NCBI GenBank assembly: GCA_013822735.1
Contig: PNKZ01000019.1
Location: 1 to 64,000 of the forward strand
Direction: 5' to 3'
DNA length: 64,000 bases
From: Pirellula sp.
GTDB taxonomy: Bacteria; Planctomycetota; Planctomycetia; Pirellulales; PNKZ01
Shown here: positions 25,972 to 39,766 of the stretch, piece after piece
Layout of the letters: each line of letters starts with the position of its first letter
Numbering within the stretch: the stretch's first letter is position 1
Program-made: the position numbers and the translations under genes
The notes under the pieces: generated by a model
Databases searched by the model: none
What the model saw: the letters and a program-made list of their open reading frames with translations, nothing else
What the model was told of the DNA's origin: nothing

Positions 25972-27303
25972 TTACGCGTACTTCTTCAGGAAGATGCACG
26001 AGGCTTGCCCCTGCGGCGTCACGCTGAGGTTCAAGAGCGAGGCGCCCGGGGTCGTCGTTTCGCGGACGACGTTGACTTGGCAGGCCGGGTCGGGCGTCTT
26101 GTAGTTGCGCGTGGGGAAGAGTTTGTCCTCGTGAAGCGAAAGCGCACCGGCGATGAGTTCCACAATGCCGCTGCCGGCCCCGAGGTTGCCGAAGTAGCTC
26201 TTCGCCGCGGTCACTGGAACGTCGGGCTTCATGCCGCCGAACACGTCGCGCAAGGCGCGGGCTTCGGCTTCGTCGCAGCTGTGCGTGGCCAGGCCGTGCG
26301 CTTGAATGTGGCCGACGGAAATCGGCGTCGCTTCGGCATCACGCAGAGCGGCACGCATCGCGTTGGCGAGCGACAGGTCGCGTAGCGCGACGCGGTTTTT
26401 ATCGGCGGCGGTCGAAGAGCCGTAGCCGACGACCTCGGCATAAATCGTGGCGCCGCGCGCCAGTGCGTGCGAGAGTTCTTCCAGGATGACGACGCCGGCT
26501 CCTTCGCCGAGCACCATACCGAGCCGATCAAGGTCGAACGGTCGGCTGGCTTCATCGGCGGGCACTTCATGGCCTTGATACTCGCCGACGGCGAGTTCTT
26601 CTTGGAGGGCCGAGTGCACGGCCTTCATCGTGTGGATGCGCGTGCCCGTGGCGCCGGCGATCATGATGTCGGCATGGTCGCGCTGGATGACGCGGAGGGC
26701 TTCGCCGACGGCGTTGTTGCCGGCCGCTTCGCGCAGGGTAAGCGAGTTGTTGGGGCCGCGCAGGTCGTTGTAGATGGCGATGTGGCTGGCCGGCATGTTC
26801 GGCAGATACTTGAGCAGCCAGAGCGGGGTCATCTTCGTCATGCCCTGCTGGGCCCACTGCTCGAAGTGGAACTTCTTTTCCTCGTCGGTGCAGGCCTGAA
26901 TTCCGGAGCCGAATTCCTCGGGCTCGCTGAGCATGTAGTCGGTGCCGAAGACGACGCCGGTCCGTTCGGGATCGCGGGTCGCGAGCGTGAGCTGGGAGTC
27001 TTGCAGGGCCCGTTCGGCGGCGGCGACGCCCATCTGGCACTCGCGGCACATGACCTTCAGGCCTTTGCGAATCGCCTTCTTCTTGTCGCCTTCCAGCGTG
27101 CCGAAGTTGTCGATCTCGCCGGTGAAGCCGGCGGCGCGGGCCACGAAAGGAGAGGGCAAAGCAGCGGCTTGAGCCGGTTCGAAACGCGAGATGCCGGTGC
27201 GGCCCGCAAGGAGCGCGTCCCACAATTCTTGACGCGAGTTTCCGAGCGGGCTGATCAACCCGACACCGGTGAGAACGACACGACGCGACGAAGGGCTGCT
27301 CAT
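25972..27303 (-). CDS. Beta-ketoacyl-ACP synthase homologue lacking the catalytic Cys
   Basis: The 443-residue protein is FabF-like over its full length: RRVVLTGVGLISPLG at the start, SRPFDLDRLGMVLGEGAGVVILEE in the centre and AHG near 336. The catalytic Cys-His-His triad is not kept: aligned to E. coli FabF, Cys163 is Glu192 (in REAAGNNAVGEA), the first His is His336, and the second His is Asn373 (in KSYFGNLGAGSG). The GFGGTN motif near the end is also missing. It may act like a chain-length or decarboxylating KS-beta subunit, or have a different function. The reading at the substituted codon (26728-26730) is unambiguous. Confidence 0.88.
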   Translation of the reverse strand: MSSPSSRRVVLTGVGLISPLGNSRQELWDALLAGRTGISRFEPAQAAALPSPFVARAAGFTGEIDNFGTLEGDKKKAIRKGLKVMCRECQMGVAAAERALQDSQLTLATRDPERTGVVFGTDYMLSEPEEFGSGIQACTDEEKKFHFEQWAQQGMTKMTPLWLLKYLPNMPASHIAIYNDLRGPNNSLTLREAAGNNAVGEALRVIQRDHADIMIAGATGTRIHTMKAVHSALQEELAVGEYQGHEVPADEASRPFDLDRLGMVLGEGAGVVILEELSHALARGATIYAEVVGYGSSTAADKNRVALRDLSLANAMRAALRDAEATPISVGHIQAHGLATHSCDEAEARALRDVFGGMKPDVPVTAAKSYFGNLGAGSGIVELIAGALSLHEDKLFPTRNYKTPDPACQVNVVRETTTPGASLLNLSVTPQGQASCIFLKKYA

Positions 27304-27491
27304 GGGCGATGGCGCTGCGACGAACTACGGAAATGAAACGGCCGGGCTCATTGAACAGCTTCAAGAACCCGGCAGGCAAGCTCTGATTCTATTCTCGAAG
27401 CCTGGGGGTGTATATGGGTTCGGGCAGGCTCAAATGGGGGTTGCGATGTTCACTTCGACGACCGGGAAACGGCCTTCGCGGCCGTGACTAT

Positions 27492-31672
<4,181 letters not shown>

Positions 31673-31676
31673 GAAT

Positions 31677-31797
31677 AGTAGCTAGTAGTTAGTAGCTAGT
31701 TGCTAGAGCAGACAAATAAGAAAGGGCGGCGTCGAATCTTGTTCGACGCCGCCCTTCTTGTCTTTAACTAGCTACCAGCAACCAGCTACTAGCTACT
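31677..31797. repeat. Inverted pair of TAGCTAGTAG-type arrays around a terminator
   Basis: Left arm TAGTAGCTAGTAG... (31677-31706) and right arm ...CTAGCTACCAGCAACC... (31766-31797) are degenerate tandem units in opposite orientation; between them lies the terminator at 31722-31756. Confidence 0.7.
31722..31756 (+). terminator. Strong hairpin terminator, bidirectional
   Basis: AAGGGCGGCGTCGAA and TTCGACGCCGCCCTT pair perfectly over 15 bases with a five-base loop, followed by CTTGTCTTT. It lies between the convergent membrane-protein gene and the FmdB zinc-ribbon gene and can serve both. Confidence 0.8.
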
Positions 31798-31803
31798 TCT
31801 GTC

Positions 31804-32031
31804 CTACATTCCGCAGCCGCCGGTGCCGCATCGGGGCTTGCCGCAGCCGCCCGACGGCATCATCGGCAGCACACTCGACGACCCGCCGGCGACGTGCCCC
31901 GCCGGTACGCTGAGCAGCTTCGTGAGTTTCGTGCTTTCGCATTCGGGGCAAACGGGCTTCTCGCTCGCATTGCGAATCAGCAGTTCGACGTTTGCGTCGC
32001 ACGCATCGCAGTGGTATTCGTACAAGGGCAT
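31804..32031 (-). CDS. FmdB-type zinc-ribbon protein
   Basis: The 75-residue protein begins MPLYEYHCDACD and has two CxxC pairs (CDAC and CPEC) about 20 residues apart, the FmdB/CxxC_CXXC_SSSS zinc ribbon, followed by a Gly/Cys-rich tail ending CGTGGCGM. The family is small and regulatory or metal-binding with no firm role. The ATG at 32031 gives the canonical N-terminus; a longer reading to 32088 lacks family support. The gene is divergent from nnrE with 66 bases between the starts. Confidence 0.9.
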   Translation of the reverse strand: MPLYEYHCDACDANVELLIRNASEKPVCPECESTKLTKLLSVPAGHVAGGSSSVLPMMPSGGCGKPRCGTGGCGM

Positions 32032-32097
32032 GCTTTCGTCTCCTCGGTTAGCCGCGTCGCTTGCCGACGCGCGTCTGTGTCTGTCCAAACATCATAC

Positions 32098-32793
32098 ATG
32101 ACCGCGCCACTCATCCTCAACCGCGAACAATCACGCCGCGTCGACGTCTTGGCCGTCGAACGCTACGGCATGTGCGGTTTGGTGCTCATGGAGAACGCCG
32201 GGCGCGGAGCGGCGGAGCTCGTGGCGGGCATTCTCGGCGAACCGTCCGTCGACAAACCGGTCGTCATTTGCTGCGGCCGGGGCAACAACGGCGGCGACGG
32301 CTTCGTCATGGCCCGACATTTGAACAACCGGGGCTTCGCCTTGCGGATCTTATTGTTCTGCGATCCGGCCAAGCTGACCGGCGACGCAGCCGTCAACTAT
32401 GAGATCGCCCGCCGTGCCGAACTGCCGATCGAAGTATTCACGGGCGACATTGATGCGGCCCAAGTTGCCTCACGACTTGGCGATGCGGGCTGTGTGGTCG
32501 ACGCGCTGCTCGGCACCGGCGCGACCGGCGAACCTCGGGCACCGTACGACCGAGTGATCGACGCGATCAACGCGCAGCCTGCGCCGATCGTCGCCGTCGA
32601 CCTGCCGAGCGGCCTGGATTGCGACACCGGTCAACCGGCGAAACATACCGTGCGCGCCGCTCACACGATCACGTTCGTCGCCGCGAAGCCGGGTTTCTTT
32701 ACGGAAGTTGGGAATTCGTATGTCGGCAAATTGCACGTCGTCGATATCGGCGTGCCGCGGAAGTTGCTCGCGGAATTCAAAAGCTCGAAGTAG
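32098..32793 (+). CDS. nnrE: NAD(P)H-hydrate epimerase (YjeF N-terminal domain)
   Basis: The enzyme interconverts R- and S-forms of damaged, hydrated NAD(P)H for repair by a dehydratase. The 231 residues form a single YjeF_N domain: LMENAGRGAAELV at about 28-41, the nucleotide-binding GRGNNGGDGFVMARHL near 60, VVDALLGTGATGEP near 130 and VAVDLPSGLDCDTG near 160. The C-terminal ADP-dependent dehydratase domain of bifunctional homologues is absent, so a partner must be encoded elsewhere. The start is the ATG giving the canonical length. Confidence 0.93.
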   Translation: MTAPLILNREQSRRVDVLAVERYGMCGLVLMENAGRGAAELVAGILGEPSVDKPVVICCGRGNNGGDGFVMARHLNNRGFALRILLFCDPAKLTGDAAVNYEIARRAELPIEVFTGDIDAAQVASRLGDAGCVVDALLGTGATGEPRAPYDRVIDAINAQPAPIVAVDLPSGLDCDTGQPAKHTVRAAHTITFVAAKPGFFTEVGNSYVGKLHVVDIGVPRKLLAEFKSSK

Positions 32794-32810
32794 TTGAGTT
32801 CTAGAAATCG

Positions 32811-32861
32811 CGCCAAGACGCGAAGACGCAAAGGAACAAACCTTGGCGTCTTTGCGTCTTA
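32811..32861. repeat. Inverted AAGACGC-type repeat
   Basis: CGCCAAGACGCGAAGACGC plus AAAGG (32811-32834) faces CCTTGGCGTCTTTGCGTC plus TTA (32841-32861), forming an imperfect hairpin in the nnrE-glnS convergent spacer. Confidence 0.7.
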
Positions 32862-32901
32862 GTGCGAACTCCGAGGAGCGCTCAATGATCGAGAAGAATT
32901 G

Positions 32902-34590
32902 CTATCCCTTCTTCTCGATCTTCTGCCAGCTATCCCGCAGCGACACCGTGCGATTGAACACCGGTTTGCCCGGCTTCGAGTCGACCGTATCTACGCAGAA
33001 GTAGCCGACCCGTTCGAATTGGAAACGCGTCCCCGGTTCGGCCTGGGCTAAGCTCGGTTCGAGTTTGCAATCTTTCAGCGTCACGAGCGATTCCGGATTG
33101 AGGTTCGTTTTGTAGTCGACTCCGGCCGGCACGTCTTCCGGGGCGGGCACCTTGAAGAGGTGATCGTAGAGCCGCACTTCGGCGCTTAGGGCATGCTCGG
33201 CCGAAACCCAATGGATCGTCCCCTGAACTTTGCGGCCGTCCGGAGCGTTGCCGCCGCGCGTGGCCGGATCGTACGTGCAATGCAGCTCCTTCACTTCACC
33301 GGTCGCCGGATCTTTCACCACGTCGGTGCAGCGGATCAGGTAGCCCCACCGCAGCCGCACTTCTTGGCCGACCGTGAGCCGATAAAATTTCTTCGGCGGT
33401 ACTTCGCGGAAGTCGTCTTGTTCGACATACAGCTCGCGCGAGAACGGCAATTGCCGTGTGCCGGCCGCCGGATCTTCGGGGTTGTTCACGGCGTCGAGCA
33501 TCTCGACCTGCCCTTCCGGGTAGTTCGTGATGACGACCTTGAGCGGATGCAAAACGGCCTGCACGCGCGGGGCTCGCTTGTTCAAGTCGGCCCGGACGGC
33601 GTTCTCCAGCACGTTGATCTCGACCACGCCGTCGTACTTCGAGACGCCGATCTCGGCGCAGAAGGCCCGCATCGCCTCGGGCGTGTAGCCGCGACGACGA
33701 ATCCCGGCGATCGTCGGCATGCGCGGATCGTTCCAGCCGGTCACGTGCTTGTCGCGGACGAGTTCCAGCAGCTTGCGCTTGCTCATCACCATGTAGGTGA
33801 GGTTCAGCCGGGCAAACTCGATCTGCTGCGGATGGAAAATGCCGAGCGCCTCGACGTACCAATCGTAGAGCGGGCGGTGGTTTTCAAACTCCAGCGTGCA
33901 GATCGAGTGGGTGATCCGTTCGAGCGAATCGCTCTCGCCGTGCGTCCAGTCGTACATCGGGTAGATGCACCACTGGTTGCCCGTGCGGTGATGCTCGGCG
34001 TGCAGAATGCGGTACATGACCGGATCGCGCAGATTGAAATTCGGCGAGGCCATGTCGATTTTGGCGCGGAGCGTACGGGCGCCGTCGGCAAACTTACCCG
34101 CCTTCATCTGTTCAAAAAGTTCTAGATTTTCTTGCGGCTTGCGATCGCGGAACGGACTGTTCTTGCCCGGCTCGCTCAACGTGCCGCGCGTTTCGCGAAC
34201 TTGGTCGCCGGTGAGATCGCAGACGTAGGCTTTGCCTTCCTTGATCAGCTTCACGGCCCAATCGTAGAGCTGTTGGAAGTAGTCGGAGGCGTAATGCAGT
34301 TCGTCCCACTCGAAGCCGAGCCAGCGCACGTCTTCCATGATCGAGTCGACGTATTCCTGCTCTTCCTTGGCCGGGTTCGTATCGTCGAACCGCAGGTTAC
34401 ACTTCCCGCCGTACTCGCGGGCAATGCCGAAGTTGAGGCAGATGCTCTTGGCGTGGCCGATGTGCAAGTAGCCGTTCGGCTCCGGCGGAAACCGGGTATG
34501 AACGCGCCCGGCATGTTTGCCCGAGGCGTTGTCTTCGTTGATGATGGCCCGAATAAAATCGACCGGCCGCGTAGGTTCTTCCGTGCTCAT
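32902..34590 (-). CDS. glnS: Glutaminyl-tRNA synthetase
   Basis: A class I enzyme that charges tRNA-Gln directly with Gln. The 562 residues are close to E. coli GlnS. Signature 1 is HIGH at residues 43-46 in [15 protein letters not shown], signature 2 is VMSKRKL near 270, and [16 protein letters not shown] is typical of GlnRS and not GluRS. The C-terminal anticodon-binding beta barrels are complete. The start [13 protein letters not shown] at 34590 was chosen; the longer frame is read through a palindromic repeat. It follows gltX on the same strand, with a large hairpin between. Confidence 0.96.
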   Translation of the reverse strand: MSTEEPTRPVDFIRAIINEDNASGKHAGRVHTRFPPEPNGYLHIGHAKSICLNFGIAREYGGKCNLRFDDTNPAKEEQEYVDSIMEDVRWLGFEWDELHYASDYFQQLYDWAVKLIKEGKAYVCDLTGDQVRETRGTLSEPGKNSPFRDRKPQENLELFEQMKAGKFADGARTLRAKIDMASPNFNLRDPVMYRILHAEHHRTGNQWCIYPMYDWTHGESDSLERITHSICTLEFENHRPLYDWYVEALGIFHPQQIEFARLNLTYMVMSKRKLLELVRDKHVTGWNDPRMPTIAGIRRRGYTPEAMRAFCAEIGVSKYDGVVEINVLENAVRADLNKRAPRVQAVLHPLKVVITNYPEGQVEMLDAVNNPEDPAAGTRQLPFSRELYVEQDDFREVPPKKFYRLTVGQEVRLRWGYLIRCTDVVKDPATGEVKELHCTYDPATRGGNAPDGRKVQGTIHWVSAEHALSAEVRLYDHLFKVPAPEDVPAGVDYKTNLNPESLVTLKDCKLEPSLAQAEPGTRFQFERVGYFCVDTVDSKPGKPVFNRTVSLRDSWQKIEKKG

Positions 34591-34602
34591 GAATGCATTC
34601 CC

Positions 34603-34681
34603 ATAAAGCCGCGACCGTTGGTCGCGGGCATTTGTAACCACCGCTATGTAACAGAACCGCGACCAACGGTCGCGGCTTTAT
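34603..34681. repeat. 25-base perfect inverted repeat in the gltX-glnS junction
   Basis: 34603-34627 (ATAAAGCCGCGACCGTTGG plus TCGCGG) and 34657-34681 are exact reverse complements with a 29-base loop. The right arm lies inside the gltX reading frame and encodes its last residues; the left arm ends 12 bases before the glnS start, in its 5' leader. Confidence 0.9.
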
Positions 34682-36227
34682 AAATCGCCAACTCAATCCG
34701 CCGCATCGACGACTCGCGACCGAGAATCGCCAACGTATCAAACAGCCCGAGGCCTACCCCTTGCCCTGTCAGTGCTACGCGAAGCGGATGCACCAACTCG
34801 CCGATCTTCTTTCCTTCGGCGGCGATGAACTCTTGCGAAAACGTTTCGAGCCGAGGAACTTCGTAAGGTTCGACCGTGGCGAGTTGCGTGCGGTAGTTCG
34901 TCAGCAACTCGACGGCGCCGGGTGCGCGGATCGCCTTGTCGAAGGCCGCTTCGTCGTATTTGATTTGGTCGTCAGCGGTGAGAAAGCTTGTAAAGCTCAG
35001 GATGTCGCCGAAGGTCTTGATACGGTTGCCGGCCGCCTCGACGATCTGAGCCAGACGCGGCCCCACTTCGCACGGCACCGGCTTCGGCAGGAAGCCGGCC
35101 TGTTGCAAATACGGAATCAGCTTCGGCACTTTCTGCTTGGTCGGCAGGTCCTGCATGTATTTGTCTTCGAACGACCAGAGCTTCTTCGGGTCGAAGCTCG
35201 CCGGCGACTTGCCGACGCGCTCCAGCGAGAAGTTGGCGATCATCTCGTCGCGCGAGAAGAACTCGGCTTTGTCGTCAAGCGACCAGCCGAGCAGCACGAG
35301 GTAGTTGAGAATCGCGTCGGGCAGATAGCCGACCTGTTCGTAGAAGTCGACGATCACCGGATTGAACGTTTCGGCCGAGGTCGTGAGGCCGAGCGCCGTG
35401 GCGATTCCTTGGCCGTGGTCGTAGACCTTTTTGAAGTCGGGGTTCTTGAGATACGCCGCGATCTTCCGTTTGCTCAGCTTGTTCTTGCTCCCCGGCTCCG
35501 CCACATACGGCAAGTGTGCATACTCGGGCAACGGGTAACCGAGCGACTGTGCGATAAAGATCTGCCGCGGCGTGTTCGAGAGATGTTCTTCGGCGCGGAT
35601 CACGTGCGAGATCTCGAAATCGAAATCGTCGACCACGCTGGCCAGGTGATACAAACAGGTGCCGTCGGCCCGTTGGATCACATGGTCCTGCTCGCGGGCC
35701 CAATCGAATTCGACGTCGCCGCGCACGAGGTCGGGAATGAGCAGCTTTCCTTCGCGCGGCATCTTGAGCCGCACCACACCCTGCCGACCCTGGCCTTCAA
35801 ACGACTTTGCTTGGGCGTCGGTCTCCGCCATCCACCGACGGCTGTAGATAAACGGGCGCTTCTCGGCTTCGGCCGTTTCGCGCTCGAGCCTCAGTTCGTC
35901 GGGCGTGGCGAAATCGCGATAGGCCAGACCCGCGGCGAGCAGCTTTCGGGCGGCGTCTTGGTACCGAGGCAAGCGTTGCGATTGGTAGTACGGCGCGTGC
36001 GGCCCGCCGACTTCAGGTCCTTCGTCCCAATCGAGCCCGAGCCAACGGAAGCCGTGCAAGATGGGGGCGAGCGCCGCTTCGACGTTCCGTTCTTGGTCGG
36101 TATCGTCGATCCGCAAGAGGAACTGGCCGCCGTGTTTGCGCGAGAAGAGCCAGTTGAAAAGGGCCGTGCGGACCCCGCCGATGTGCAAATAACCGGTCGG
36201 GCTGGGAGCAAAACGGGTACGAACCAT
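34644..36227 (-). CDS. gltX: Glutamyl-tRNA synthetase
   Basis: The 527-residue class I synthetase charges tRNA-Glu. Signature 1 is [10 protein letters not shown] (residues 9-18) and signature 2 KLSKR at 250-254; [10 protein letters not shown] and the ENTDxER-like DDTDQERN (41-48) are present. A catalytic-core insertion near 255-280 ([17 protein letters not shown]) follows the KLSKR loop. The last twelve or so residues (from [13 protein letters not shown]) are read from one arm of a palindromic repeat, so the native C-terminus has probably been replaced. The start is the ATG at 36227, giving the canonical [12 protein letters not shown]. Confidence 0.95.
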   Translation of the reverse strand: MVRTRFAPSPTGYLHIGGVRTALFNWLFSRKHGGQFLLRIDDTDQERNVEAALAPILHGFRWLGLDWDEGPEVGGPHAPYYQSQRLPRYQDAARKLLAAGLAYRDFATPDELRLERETAEAEKRPFIYSRRWMAETDAQAKSFEGQGRQGVVRLKMPREGKLLIPDLVRGDVEFDWAREQDHVIQRADGTCLYHLASVVDDFDFEISHVIRAEEHLSNTPRQIFIAQSLGYPLPEYAHLPYVAEPGSKNKLSKRKIAAYLKNPDFKKVYDHGQGIATALGLTTSAETFNPVIVDFYEQVGYLPDAILNYLVLLGWSLDDKAEFFSRDEMIANFSLERVGKSPASFDPKKLWSFEDKYMQDLPTKQKVPKLIPYLQQAGFLPKPVPCEVGPRLAQIVEAAGNRIKTFGDILSFTSFLTADDQIKYDEAAFDKAIRAPGAVELLTNYRTQLATVEPYEVPRLETFSQEFIAAEGKKIGELVHPLRVALTGQGVGLGLFDTLAILGRESSMRRIELAIYKAATVGRGSVT

Positions 36228-36370
36228 GACGAACTACCGAACAGGAACACGGAACGAGCGGAGACGATTCCGCCTAGCTTAGAGGGGAAGCGGCGATTCG
36301 GGAAAGGGGGAACCTGTCCCGGCGGGGAAATCGCTCGGCGAATTGGCGGCGAGCCCCTCGCTTTAGCGCG

Positions 36371-37705
36371 CTACTCGTCGTATCCGCGTCGTTCGGCTTC
36401 CTTCTGGCGACGCAGCGCCTTGCGGTCGGCCTTGCTCAGCTTCCGGCCGTCGCGTGGGCCGTCGTCGTCCTCGTCGTCGGACTCGGAGAAATCGGCGCGA
36501 ACACGTTTGACTCGCGATGCGGCCCGATCACTTTCGTCGTCGTCGACTTCTCGGAACGCCGAGGCCGGCACCTGATTCGACGCTTTCGCAACCGACGTCA
36601 GATCACTGGTCTTCCGGGTCGGAGCAGGCACGGCGTGCGGCGGGTCGATATTGTTGGTCTTTCGCAACCAACCGAAGAGGCCGCCCCCCTTGGCCGGTGC
36701 TTTCTCTTCAGCCTTGGCCTTCGCTGCGATTTTAACAACCGGCTCTTTGGCTTCCTTTGCAGCCGGCTCCTTCGCAGACGATTCCTTGGCGGACTTGGCT
36801 GCGGTCTTCGGCGTCTTTTCCTTCTTCGCCTTCGCGGCGCGGGGAGAGATTTCTCCTTCCGCTTCGAGCACCACGTAGCGAGCATGCACAAGCTGCGACG
36901 TGAGCAGCAGCAGATTGGCCGTCATCGTGAGCCCTTCTTCGAGCATCACGGCGTCGATGCCTGCGACTTGCGGGAACCAGTTGAGTTCGCCGTTGAGCAG
37001 TACGACCGCGGCTGCGGAATAGACGAGACCGCACGCGAGGAGCAGCGTCGTCGAGAGTCGGCATTCGCGCATTTCGAGCGCCAGTCGCAAGCCGACGAAG
37101 CCGAGCACCAGGCCGAACACGCCGAGCCACCAGACGGAGCCGTGGCCGATGCCGTGTTCGCCGCTGAGGCCGACGGCCAAATCGCGCAAGGCTTCGTGCA
37201 GGCTCGCGGCTTCGTCCATGCCGAGGAAGAGCCACGCCGACGCGGCGAGAAACCAGATGCGATAGCGACCGTGGTAGTCGTCGGCCCGATGTTTGCGAAC
37301 GCCGTAGACGACCCACGCCGTGACGGCGGCGGCCGTAAGTAGCGCGGTCGAAAGCCAGGAAGCGAGGCTACCGTCGCCGGCGAGATCGAGCGCCGCGATG
37401 CGGCCCGAAGCCGAGAATTGTACGAGCTGCGGCAGGTAGTAGTAGCCCGCTTCAAGCGCGGAGATGCCGAGAGCGCCGAGGAAGAACACCAGCGCAATCC
37501 AGCCGTAATGGCGCGGCAGTAAATCGACGACGCGCGGTTGCCGCTCCATGCGTGCCGCGTCTCCGTAACGATTTCTCGCTTTCGAACCTGTGACGCTACG
37601 CGAACTTGTTTCGGCCGAGGCCTGATCGGCGGGCGCAGCGCCCCCCTTCAGCTCTTCCGAAAGCACGCGTCGGCGACGGTCGTCCGCTCGGCCGTTTCCC
37701 AGCAT
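36371..37705 (-). CDS. Multi-span membrane protein with charged low-complexity tail
   Basis: A 444-residue protein. After a basic start, residues about 65-290 carry about seven hydrophobic segments (for example WIALVFFLGALGISALEAGY, WFLAASAWLFLGMDEAASLHEAL and VWWLGVFGLVLGFVGLRLAL), with conserved-looking Glu/His residues in the DEAASLHEALRD loop. Residues about 300-370 are Lys/Ala/Glu repeats and the end is acidic then basic (DDEDDDG...RRQKEAERRG), likely cytoplasmic and disordered. I know no named family; similar architectures occur in planctomycetes. The ATG at 37705 was taken; a GTG at 37741 would add twelve residues. Confidence 0.75.
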   Translation of the reverse strand: MLGNGRADDRRRRVLSEELKGGAAPADQASAETSSRSVTGSKARNRYGDAARMERQPRVVDLLPRHYGWIALVFFLGALGISALEAGYYYLPQLVQFSASGRIAALDLAGDGSLASWLSTALLTAAAVTAWVVYGVRKHRADDYHGRYRIWFLAASAWLFLGMDEAASLHEALRDLAVGLSGEHGIGHGSVWWLGVFGLVLGFVGLRLALEMRECRLSTTLLLACGLVYSAAAVVLLNGELNWFPQVAGIDAVMLEEGLTMTANLLLLTSQLVHARYVVLEAEGEISPRAAKAKKEKTPKTAAKSAKESSAKEPAAKEAKEPVVKIAAKAKAEEKAPAKGGGLFGWLRKTNNIDPPHAVPAPTRKTSDLTSVAKASNQVPASAFREVDDDESDRAASRVKRVRADFSESDDEDDDGPRDGRKLSKADRKALRRQKEAERRGYDE

Positions 37706-38110
37706 GTTTTTTATGGTTAGCGACCGGGTCGCGTCCCGCACCGTACGACTTCCGGCAGCTTCCGCGCAAGGGCCGGCTGCGGAAGTGTTTCCGCGAGGCG
37801 GGCGCGCGAACGTTCTCTAGGAAGGGCGACGGCGAGCGGGGCGAACGGCAGCAAAAGTGCGCAGAGCACCCCTACACGCAGGCGGGCTTGCGCAATTTCC
37901 TCGTCATGAGCGATCGAAGGGACCATCCCTGATCCGTGTGTAGATGAATTCGGCATTTCGCGCAGCGAACTCAATCGTCGCCGCGTCGCCCCTCCCATCT
38001 TCGCAAGCAGTGCCGGCACGGCCTTCTTTGCATCGACATTGACCGCCGGCAGCCTCGCGGAATAGGCTGCCCGCCGTGACGAAGGGAATGGATTCCTCCA
38101 AGGTGCGAAC
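37706..38110. other. 405-base divergent spacer
   Basis: This stretch separates the minus-strand membrane protein from the plus-strand glycosyltransferase-like gene. A long minus-strand frame crosses it, but it overlaps the glycosyltransferase start and has no leader, domain or family likeness. I see no RNA fold or strong promoter match. Confidence 0.5.
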
Positions 38111-39766
38111 ATGTCGGCGCGGCGAGCTCTAATGTTGCTGCTCTTAGCGACGTTGGGGCAACAGATCTGGCACGTCTCGCGCGCCGTGCTCCCGGCACAA
38201 GACGCCGTAGATTTCGTCAGCGTCGCACAGCGCATCGATCGCGAAGGGGGCTTGCCGACATTACGCGCGGAGACGATGCCGCCGCTGTTTCCGGCCTCGG
38301 TTTGCGCTACGCATCGCGCGCTTACACGCTTAGGGCTCATTGCGGCGAACGATTGGGCGCGCGCCGCGCAACTGGCGGCGACGGTGCCGCTGGTGCTGGC
38401 CGTGGTACCCGGCTACTTCTTTGCGCGGCGCATGGTCGGCTCAACTGCCGCAGTCTGCGGCACACTCCTTTTCTTCTCGCTTCCGGAAGTTGCCCGACTC
38501 GGGGCCGACGGCATCAGCGACGGTCTGCATCTGTTTCTCATCGCCTGGGCATTGTGGGCCGTTGCGGCGGCGCTCGGCATGGGGTCGGAAGTCGACCCTG
38601 CCGTGCCGCCGATGTTGGCTTGGTGGACGGCCGGCAGCTTTACCGGCTTAGCGCTGCTCGTGCGATCGGAGGGCGTCGTCATCGCGGCAGCTGTTGCGCT
38701 TCTGGGCTGCGGAGCGTTGTATCGTCGCATCCTCTACGGAAGAGGCGGGGCCGGCGAAGGGGCTTCCCCCTCCCCTGCCCTGCTCGCTTGGTTCGCAAGC
38801 GGTGCTTTGGTCGCCTTACTACCCTGTGCGGCGGCGGCCCTCCATCCGGCAGAGTGGTACGGACGAATTCGCGGCGGCGGCGCACCGTCGGAAGACGCCC
38901 CGATCAATGCCGCGCCTGCGACGCTCGAGACTCCGGCGATGCAGCCGACGTTCGCGGAAGAGGAACCGGCGCTTGGACGTAAAGACCCGACGCGGAGCAT
39001 TCGCTTTCATGGGCTCATCGCCACAGGTCGCGAATTCGCCATGGAGACGGCGCAAGCGTCGGCATATTTCTTTCTGCCGTTGGCGATCGTCGGCCTCTAT
39101 GCCGAACGCCGGCAACCGAAGACCTGGGCGAAGCTATTCGCGGCCATCGTAATCGGCGTTCACGTAACGGTGACGTTCGTCGTGGCGTGGCGCGGCGGAT
39201 ACCTTTCGAGCCGACATCTGTTGCTGCCCCTGCTGGCGGCAATGCCGTGGGCGGGGCTCGGCGTCGTCCTACTCGGGGTTCGGCTCGACGCTCGCCTAGC
39301 TCCGACCGCACGCCCATCGCTACGCTCCGCCTGGGCATTGGCCTCGACCGCGGCCGTCGTCTGCTTTGTTTCGATTTCGCAACCTGCTCACACGGCCCAA
39401 GTCGCGCATCGCCAAGCCGCCCAGTGGCTCATGACGGCGCAAGCGGCCCGCGGCGCGGTACTGGAGCAACACGGGTTTACGGCCCTCTTCTCGGGGCGAC
39501 CGACTTATCGCTTTGACGCTTCATCGCAAGCGCTCGGCGATCCGAATCTGTCGTACGTTCTGCTCGAACGGGCCGATCTCGAAGCCGATAGTCCGCGCGG
39601 CGCGAAACTACGCGAGTTGCTGGGGGATGCATCCCGGGCCGTCGCGCAATTTGCCGATCATCGTTCGCAGTCCGAGCGCGACGTGCTCGTGTTCGCACGA
39701 CCCGCCGCCGCCGCTCCGTCCATTCTCATCACCGCCCAGCGAGAGACCTCGTCCCATGCGCGATAA
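38111..39766 (+). CDS. GT39/PMT-like integral membrane glycosyltransferase
   Basis: A 551-residue protein with about ten membrane segments. The pattern is that of ArnT/PMT-type (GT-C) enzymes that transfer sugars from polyprenyl phosphate: N-terminal segment, then an external loop with DAVDFVSVAQRIDREGGLP (acidic residues at the usual DE/DD place), a TMPPLFP stretch, an FARRMVGSTAAVCGTLLFF segment, and a soluble C-terminal domain of about 130 residues. The exact donor and acceptor cannot be told. The stop overlaps by 11 bases the start of a methyltransferase gene, so both are cotranscribed. Confidence 0.8.
   Translation: MSARRALMLLLLATLGQQIWHVSRAVLPAQDAVDFVSVAQRIDREGGLPTLRAETMPPLFPASVCATHRALTRLGLIAANDWARAAQLAATVPLVLAVVPGYFFARRMVGSTAAVCGTLLFFSLPEVARLGADGISDGLHLFLIAWALWAVAAALGMGSEVDPAVPPMLAWWTAGSFTGLALLVRSEGVVIAAAVALLGCGALYRRILYGRGGAGEGASPSPALLAWFASGALVALLPCAAAALHPAEWYGRIRGGGAPSEDAPINAAPATLETPAMQPTFAEEEPALGRKDPTRSIRFHGLIATGREFAMETAQASAYFFLPLAIVGLYAERRQPKTWAKLFAAIVIGVHVTVTFVVAWRGGYLSSRHLLLPLLAAMPWAGLGVVLLGVRLDARLAPTARPSLRSAWALASTAAVVCFVSISQPAHTAQVAHRQAAQWLMTAQAARGAVLEQHGFTALFSGRPTYRFDASSQALGDPNLSYVLLERADLEADSPRGAKLRELLGDASRAVAQFADHRSQSERDVLVFARPAAAAPSILITAQRETSSHAR

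Noticed and set aside
34761-36575. 604-residue plus-strand frame opposite gltX
   Set aside because: Antisense of a clear synthetase gene; no leader or domain.
37717-38340. 207-residue minus-strand frame in the divergent spacer
   Set aside because: Overlaps the start of the glycosyltransferase-like gene and has no family likeness or leader.
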